This document shows, piece by piece, positions 59,967-64,000 of a stretch of DNA of 64,000 nucleotides (positions are counted from its first letter, which is position 1; each line of letters opens with the position of its first letter). The translations under genes and the position numbers were made by a program. Below the pieces are notes generated by a model that ran no database searches, was not told the origin of the DNA, and saw only the letters and a program-made list of their open reading frames with translations. Origin of the DNA: Arthrobacter sp. B3I4 (GTDB lineage: Bacteria; Actinomycetota; Actinomycetes; Actinomycetales; Micrococcaceae); assembly GCF_030816855.1 (NCBI RefSeq), contig NZ_JAUSYK010000001.1, positions 1,984,001 through 2,048,000 of the forward strand. Direction: 5' to 3'.

Positions 59967-61721
59967 ATGTATCTCAGCTCCTCGTCAGCAGCAGGCATCC
60001 GGTTTCTTGCTTCGATTAAGCACGGGCACGGTCTCAGACCGTCCGCCCGACATGCTGGCATTGATAAGGAAGTCGGCTACCGCTGGCTGCGCGAGGAATA
60101 CTTGCGCCTGCGTCGCAACGGCAAGACTCCGAGCGAGACGACAGCGGAGCTCGGGTTCAGCACGTCCCGGCTGGCGGCGTGGGAAGCTGACGTCGGCCAG
60201 GTCAAAGACCGCCATCACCTTCGGGTGAATATTGACGAGGAGGCCAGCTTTTGGGCGGCGTTTGGTCGGGGGGAAAGCTTTGGTGAGGCAGCCAAAAACG
60301 CGGGTGTGAGCCGTTCGACCGCCTATCGGTGGATGCACCGTCGTTTCGACCAGCTACGTAAGTCCAAGGTGACCGTTAGGCGGTGCCAAGACCAATTGCG
60401 CCTGACCGACCACCTCAGCCTGAACTTCGAACGCGACCGATTATCCCGACTATCGAACGAGCGGAATGCGGCCACGGCGGCGCAGCACGCCGCAGTCCTC
60501 TCCTCCGGTCGCTATGCAGACCAGATGCTCGGCGCGGTGCTCTCAGAGGCGCAGCAGCACCGTGCTGCGCGGACCGAGAAGTATTGGCAGCTGATGCGCA
60601 ACGGGGTGAGCAACGCAGAAGCATGCAGACTTCTCGGTATGCACCGAAGAACAGGGACGCAGCTGCGTCGAGCCAGCAACTTCCAGATCCCGCCCATCAC
60701 AGCGCCGGCCGTAACCGCGGGCCGCTACCTGGATGTGCGGGAGCGGTTGCAGATCGCGGACCTATTGCGCCTGGGGCACTCAATGCGGCGAATCGCGGCG
60801 GAACTGGGCCGTCACGCCTCCACGGTCAAACGGGAACTCGACCGTCACCGGGACGCTCAGGGCCTCTACCTGCCCCGCACTGCCGATCATGACGCCCGGC
60901 TGCAACGGGCCCGACCGAAAGTGCATAAGCTCGCTGCCAACACCCGACTGCGCACCCTTGTGCAACGTAAGCTCAACCGTTTCTGGTCCCCGGACGAAAT
61001 CTGCGGGTGGATGAAGAAGACATACCCCGATGACCAGACGATGCGGTTGTGCCCGGAAACGATTTACCGGGCACTGCTGCTGCGCGAGGACCACGGCCTG
61101 CACCAGCGGTATGCCGCCAAGCTGCGCACCGGCCGTAGGATCCGCAAGACCCGTTGGCGCACCCGCACCGGGAAAGGCTCGCGGATCCGCAACATGACCA
61201 TGATCGGTCAACGGCCGGCAGAGGTGGAAACCCGTCTGGAGGCCGGCCACTGGGAAGGGGACCTCATCGTCGGCGTCGGGTCAGTCTCGGCGATGATGAC
61301 ACTCAGGGAAAGGAAAACCCAGTACGGCATCATCATAAATCTGCCCCTGGATCACACCGCTGCGAGCGTCAACGCGGCCGCCATCAGCGCGTTCGCGAAG
61401 CTGCCAACACACCTGAAGCGAACACTCACGTGGGACCAGGGCGTGGAAATGGCCAGCCACGAGGAACTAACAAAGAAGACCGGGGTTCCGGTTTACTTTG
61501 CCGAACGCTCCAGCCCCTGGCAGCGCGGCGCCAACGAGAACTTCAACGGGCTCGCCCGCCAATACTTCCCCAAAGGCACCAACCTCGCCGTTCACAGCGT
61601 TGAGCACGTCTCCCACGTGATGCGCGAACTCAACGAACGGCCACGAAAAACCCTCGACTACGACACCCCGGCAGCACGCTTCAAAGCCGAACGCACCGCC
61701 CCGCCCGGTGCTTTGCGATAG
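59967..61721 (+). CDS. IS30-family transposase
   Basis: A 584-residue protein, longer than typical IS30 transposases (about 350-400) because of an extra N-terminal region of about 230 residues with further helix-turn-helix-like segments (SFGEAAKNAGVSRSTAYRWMHRR; SNAEACRLLGMHRRTGTQLRR). The IS30 HTH is LRLGHSMRRIAAELGRHASTVKREL near 280. The DDE core is RLEAGHWEGDLIVGV (D1), RTLTWDQGVEMA (D2) and QRGANENFNGLARQYFPKGTNL (E). All catalytic residues are intact. The stop codon lies in the loop of a strong hairpin. Confidence 0.93.
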   Translation: MYLSSSSAAGIRFLASIKHGHGLRPSARHAGIDKEVGYRWLREEYLRLRRNGKTPSETTAELGFSTSRLAAWEADVGQVKDRHHLRVNIDEEASFWAAFGRGESFGEAAKNAGVSRSTAYRWMHRRFDQLRKSKVTVRRCQDQLRLTDHLSLNFERDRLSRLSNERNAATAAQHAAVLSSGRYADQMLGAVLSEAQQHRAARTEKYWQLMRNGVSNAEACRLLGMHRRTGTQLRRASNFQIPPITAPAVTAGRYLDVRERLQIADLLRLGHSMRRIAAELGRHASTVKRELDRHRDAQGLYLPRTADHDARLQRARPKVHKLAANTRLRTLVQRKLNRFWSPDEICGWMKKTYPDDQTMRLCPETIYRALLLREDHGLHQRYAAKLRTGRRIRKTRWRTRTGKGSRIRNMTMIGQRPAEVETRLEAGHWEGDLIVGVGSVSAMMTLRERKTQYGIIINLPLDHTAASVNAAAISAFAKLPTHLKRTLTWDQGVEMASHEELTKKTGVPVYFAERSSPWQRGANENFNGLARQYFPKGTNLAVHSVEHVSHVMRELNERPRKTLDYDTPAARFKAERTAPPGALR

Positions 61722-61736
61722 CCTCAAAGCACCGGG
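61704..61736 (+). terminator. Hairpin across the IS30 transposase stop codon
   Basis: A 12-bp perfect stem, CCCGGTGCTTTG / CAAAGCACCGGG, with a 9-nt loop that contains the transposase TAG (61719-61721). Followed by GAAACG, without a U-tract. It may stop transcription through the element end. Confidence 0.6.
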
Positions 61737-61918
61737 AAACGACCCGAAAATCACGCATCTGTTGCGTCGACCCCCAGAAACCGCCGCACCTTCACCGGGC
61801 ATTTTTGCGGGCGGGGTATACGGGACACCTCAAACTGCATCCCTACAAAGCTGCAGGTCAAAGCCGGGTTGTCGCAGTAAGGGGACCGGCTTTCGGGCAG
61901 TCACCTTATGATCAATTG

Positions 61919-62426
61919 GTGACCGCTCGAATCCGCTTCGCGTCACCGGCTGACTACGCTGCAATCGAGACGATTGAAAATGCTGCCGATCGGCTTCTCG
62001 TTGATTGGCTGCTTCTTGATCAGTGGCCGCCGGCCCCCATCTGGCGCTTCGAGAGCGTCAGAGCCCGGATACGTTCTGGTCGCTGAAGCGACCGACACTG
62101 GTGCCGTCGTGGGTTTCGTGCACGTCATTGAGTCAGACAGAATTGCCCATCTGGAGCAACTTTCGGTCTCACCTGAATATAGTCGTCGCGGATATGGGCG
62201 CATGCTGATCGATGCCGCGAAGGAAGAAGCCCGAGGACGGGGGCATAACCGGCTGACTCTGCGTACGTATGCCGATATCCCTTGGAACGCGCCTTTTTAC
62301 TCGCAAGCCGGTTTTGTGGAGGAGGACCCTTCGACTGACTTCCACCGCGAACTGGTCCATGTTGAATACAGCCTCGAGCTTGCTAGGTACGGGCGCCGCG
62401 TACAGATGGTCGCAGTGCTGAAGTAG
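61919..62426 (+). pseudogene. GNAT-family N-acetyltransferase, split by a +1 frameshift
   Basis: GTG 61919 begins VTARIRFASPADYAAIETIENAADRLLVDWLLLDQWPPAP. The next frame continues SGASRASEPGYVLVAEATDTGAVVGFVHVIESDRIAHLEQLSVSPEYSRRGYGRMLIDAAKEEARGRG, where QLSVSPEYSRRGYGRML is the acetyl-CoA-binding motif (R/Q-x-x-G-x-G/A). One extra C in CCCCC at 62034-62038 explains the break. About 168 residues when repaired. Base composition is less GC-rich than the core region. Confidence 0.85.
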
Positions 62427-62500
62427 TTGCTTTCCATCCATATAGCCCGGTGAGCGATCGGTCTGCGGCCAGCTGTAATCGAGCATGAAAGAATCCCAAT

Positions 62501-62905
62501 GTGAACACCCCTCCCACGGGTTCCCTGCACCATATCGAGGTGTGGGTCCCTGACATTAACCGCGCCAAGCAGGAATGGGGTTGGATTCTGCCCCGACTGG
62601 GATACACCACTTACCAAAGCTGGGACGCAGGAATCAGCTGGCGACTTGATCAGACCTACATAGTGGCTGAACAGTCACCGGCCTTGACCGGTCGGGAACA
62701 CGAGCGCACTACACCAGGCCTCAACCACCTGGCGTTCCACGCCGGAAGCCAAAGAGACGTGGATGCGCTTGTCGTGGAAGGCGCTCGTCACGGATGGATG
62801 CAGCTGTTCCAAGACAAGTATCCGCACGCCGGCGGACCTGATCACTATGCCGCTTACCTCTTCAACTCAGACGGCTTCGAGATCGAGCTCGTAGCCGCCG
62901 GGTAA
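62501..62905 (+). CDS. VOC-family (glyoxalase/bleomycin-resistance-like) protein
   Basis: A 134-residue single VOC domain: SLHHIEVWVPDINRAKQEWGWILPRLGY (His near 10), TTPGLNHLAFHAGSQRDVDALV (His near 77) and PDHYAAYLFNSDGFEIELVAAG (Glu near 130). These give the two His and one Glu metal positions. Could be a lyase, dioxygenase-like or resistance protein; substrate unknown. GTG 62501. Like its GNAT neighbour, it is less GC-rich and lies right of the IS30 element. Confidence 0.9.
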   Translation: MNTPPTGSLHHIEVWVPDINRAKQEWGWILPRLGYTTYQSWDAGISWRLDQTYIVAEQSPALTGREHERTTPGLNHLAFHAGSQRDVDALVVEGARHGWMQLFQDKYPHAGGPDHYAAYLFNSDGFEIELVAAG

Positions 62906-63019
62906 GCAGAATGTGGCGAGTGTCCGGTGAAGGATCCCTTGCCGGGCGCCGCACGGTCGCAGTCCAGCTGTAGTCATGGCGGGGCGTCCGGTGCCTGTTA
63001 AGCCGGTAAAGTGCGCCTC

Positions 63020-63721
63020 ATGACATTGGGGGATGCCACACCTAACCCTGTTCGCCGGCAGTGGGGATTCGCTGCTGTGTGCGTGATGGTCGCATCGCTG
63101 ACGCTGCTGGTCTTTGGACTGTCCCGGGTGCCGGTGATCCAGCTGCTGCCTTGGTATGTGGCCGCATATCTCCTGATCGGGGCCTGCATCTTCGTCCCGG
63201 TCGGAAGGCTCCCGTCGCTGCGACAGGCCGCGGCGTTCCTGCTTCCGGGCGTCCTGCTCGTCGCCCTTGCGCTGACGAACCTGGGCTTCTGGGCGGGTGG
63301 CTGGCTGCTCGGGCTCCCGGCCTGGGGCCTGCTGCTGACCCGCTGGACGGTAAAGAACCGGCTTCCCGGGGTGCAGGTCCTGAAGTTCTTGGCCATGCTG
63401 GTGTTAGGCCTGCTCATCTTCACTTTCAACGTGGTTTTCGTGGTGTTCAGCCCTGGACTATTCCTGCTGCCAATCATTCCCCTCGTCCGCCTGACCCACC
63501 CCAAATACCGGGCACGGACGTTGGAGGCAGTCTTGGAGGTTCTTCTGGGGTTCGCAGTAGTCGTGGTGGCCTTCGCGATTCCCACGCCGGAAGGATGGTG
63601 GTCTTCGCTCTGGATCTACGCCGGAGGCGCCGCGACTGCAGGACTCATGATCACATTCTGGGCCGGCGGATTGCCTCGGCCCTCCAGGCGCCTGCAGCTT
63701 AACGACGGGGCCATCGTCTAG
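63020..63721 (+). CDS. Hypothetical membrane protein, about 233 aa
   Basis: Six or seven hydrophobic helices (for example WGFAAVCVMVASLTLLVFGL, FLAMLVLGLLIFTFNVVFVVF, VLLGFAVVVVAFAIP) and short loops. Not recognised as any family. ATG 63020 is preferred; an in-frame GTG at 63011 would add three residues. The gene is convergent with nothing nearby and follows the VOC gene by 114 bases. Confidence 0.75.
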   Translation: MTLGDATPNPVRRQWGFAAVCVMVASLTLLVFGLSRVPVIQLLPWYVAAYLLIGACIFVPVGRLPSLRQAAAFLLPGVLLVALALTNLGFWAGGWLLGLPAWGLLLTRWTVKNRLPGVQVLKFLAMLVLGLLIFTFNVVFVVFSPGLFLLPIIPLVRLTHPKYRARTLEAVLEVLLGFAVVVVAFAIPTPEGWWSSLWIYAGGAATAGLMITFWAGGLPRPSRRLQLNDGAIV

Positions 63722-63903
63722 CTCTGACTCGGAGAGTATCGTCGGCGGCGCCCGGAGAAGGATCCCTTTGCGGCACGTATCCCATCGAGCGGCTCAAGAT
63801 CTTGGTCAATTCCGATGGGCGACCGAGCATCTAGGGCACTTTGGATAATTGTTGGGGTAGGTTTCTTTCATCCGGGCGGGCGCCCGAGCACGGAGGGGGA
63901 CCA

Positions 63904-64000
63904 TTGCAGACATCAAACGAGGGGCCGGTTAAGGGAAAGCCAGATACAGCCAGCGGATCCGGCCGTTATGCGATTGTGCGTCCGGCCAGGACGTATCGGT
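63904..64000 (+). CDS. Start of an unidentified CDS (runs off right edge)
   Basis: TTG 63904 is preceded by GGAGGGGG at good spacing. The frame stays open to the window end: MQTSNEGPVKGKPDTASGSGRYAIVRPARTYR (32 codons). No domain is recognisable. The 182 bases before it hold no gene that I can see. Confidence 0.45.
   Translation, partial: MQTSNEGPVKGKPDTASGSGRYAIVRPARTYR

Larger units (their letters stand above)
59934..61770 (+). mobile_element. IS30-family insertion sequence (ends approximate)
   Basis: One large DDE transposase gene bounded by short inverted sequences: TCGAAGCAACA at 59934-59944 and TGTTGCGTCGA at 61760-61770 (10 of 11 paired). These are candidate terminal repeats, shorter than the usual 20-30 bp of the family. 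No target duplication is clear, so the boundaries are provisional. The element separates the LLM/MarR promoter region from the accessory genes to the right. Confidence 0.65.

Noticed and set aside
1..64000. tRNA, rRNA, riboswitch or CRISPR features
   Set aside because: I looked through the intergenic regions and saw no convincing cloverleaf, rRNA stretch, known riboswitch core or spacer array.

Overview
The window is chromosomal DNA from a GC-rich actinobacterium. GTG starts, ATGA/GTGA gene overlaps and strong G/C third-position bias are everywhere. The gene set (NrtR-nadABC, Rv1339-type hydrolase beside murI/rph, DUF3039, DUF2017, an extradiol dioxygenase of the Brevibacterium/Arthrobacter homoprotocatechuate type) points to the Micrococcaceae, most likely an Arthrobacter-like soil bacterium. 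This is inference from gene content; no rRNA or tRNA gene was seen.

Layout. 0-10 kb: edge of an AI-2E-type transporter, a membrane protein, a thioredoxin/TPR protein, an old-yellow enzyme, a two-gene ABC exporter, nagB, a broken DUF3039 gene and an SF2 helicase. 10.2-11.6 kb: an IS3-family element sitting in the loop of a transcription terminator. 11.7-21.6 kb: pncA-pncB, clpS, DUF2017, a formate/nitrite-type channel, an orphan M16-like membrane protein, then murI, MBL hydrolase, rph and rdgB. The order pncB-clpS-DUF2017-...-murI-hydrolase-rph-rdgB matches M. tuberculosis Rv1330c-Rv1341. 21.6-31.4 kb: DedA, a DnaQ-BRCT exonuclease, DUF4395, an ADP-ribosylglycohydrolase, paired DUF202 proteins, a MIP channel and sbcDC. 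31.4-33 kb: an MFS exporter behind a 10-codon leader peptide. 33-41.5 kb: a homoprotocatechuate (hpa) meta-cleavage operon with GntR and IclR regulators and an MHS transporter. 41.7-43.5 kb: a WXG100-like/DUF1023 hydrolase with a lipoprotein. 43.6-46.8 kb: a 2-oxoacid (possibly acetoin) dehydrogenase operon with a split E2. 46.9-49 kb: amino-acid permease and Lrp/AsnC regulator. 49-55 kb: NrtR-controlled nadA-nadB-nadC plus a cysteine desulfurase. 55-59.8 kb: GtrA, DUF1684, a lipoprotein, transglutaminase, MarR and a luciferase-like monooxygenase. 59.9-64 kb: an IS30-family element followed by less GC-rich accessory genes (GNAT, VOC, membrane protein, start of another CDS).

Two window-wide patterns stand out. 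First, six genes (DUF3039, DUF202, hpaE, the DUF1023 hydrolase, the dehydrogenase E1 beta, GNAT), and probably nrtR as a seventh, are each broken by one extra base, mostly in short C or G runs. That bias suggests systematic insertion errors in the assembly more than seven real pseudogenes. Second, at four gene ends (sbcC, the MFS gene, hpaD, and the DUF4395/ADP-ribosylglycohydrolase pair) the stop-codon region is duplicated in tandem.

NAD metabolism is unusually well represented: salvage (pncA, pncB), de novo synthesis (nadABC, desulfurase for the NadA cluster), the NrtR repressor with a clear palindromic operator, and an ADP-ribosylglycohydrolase.
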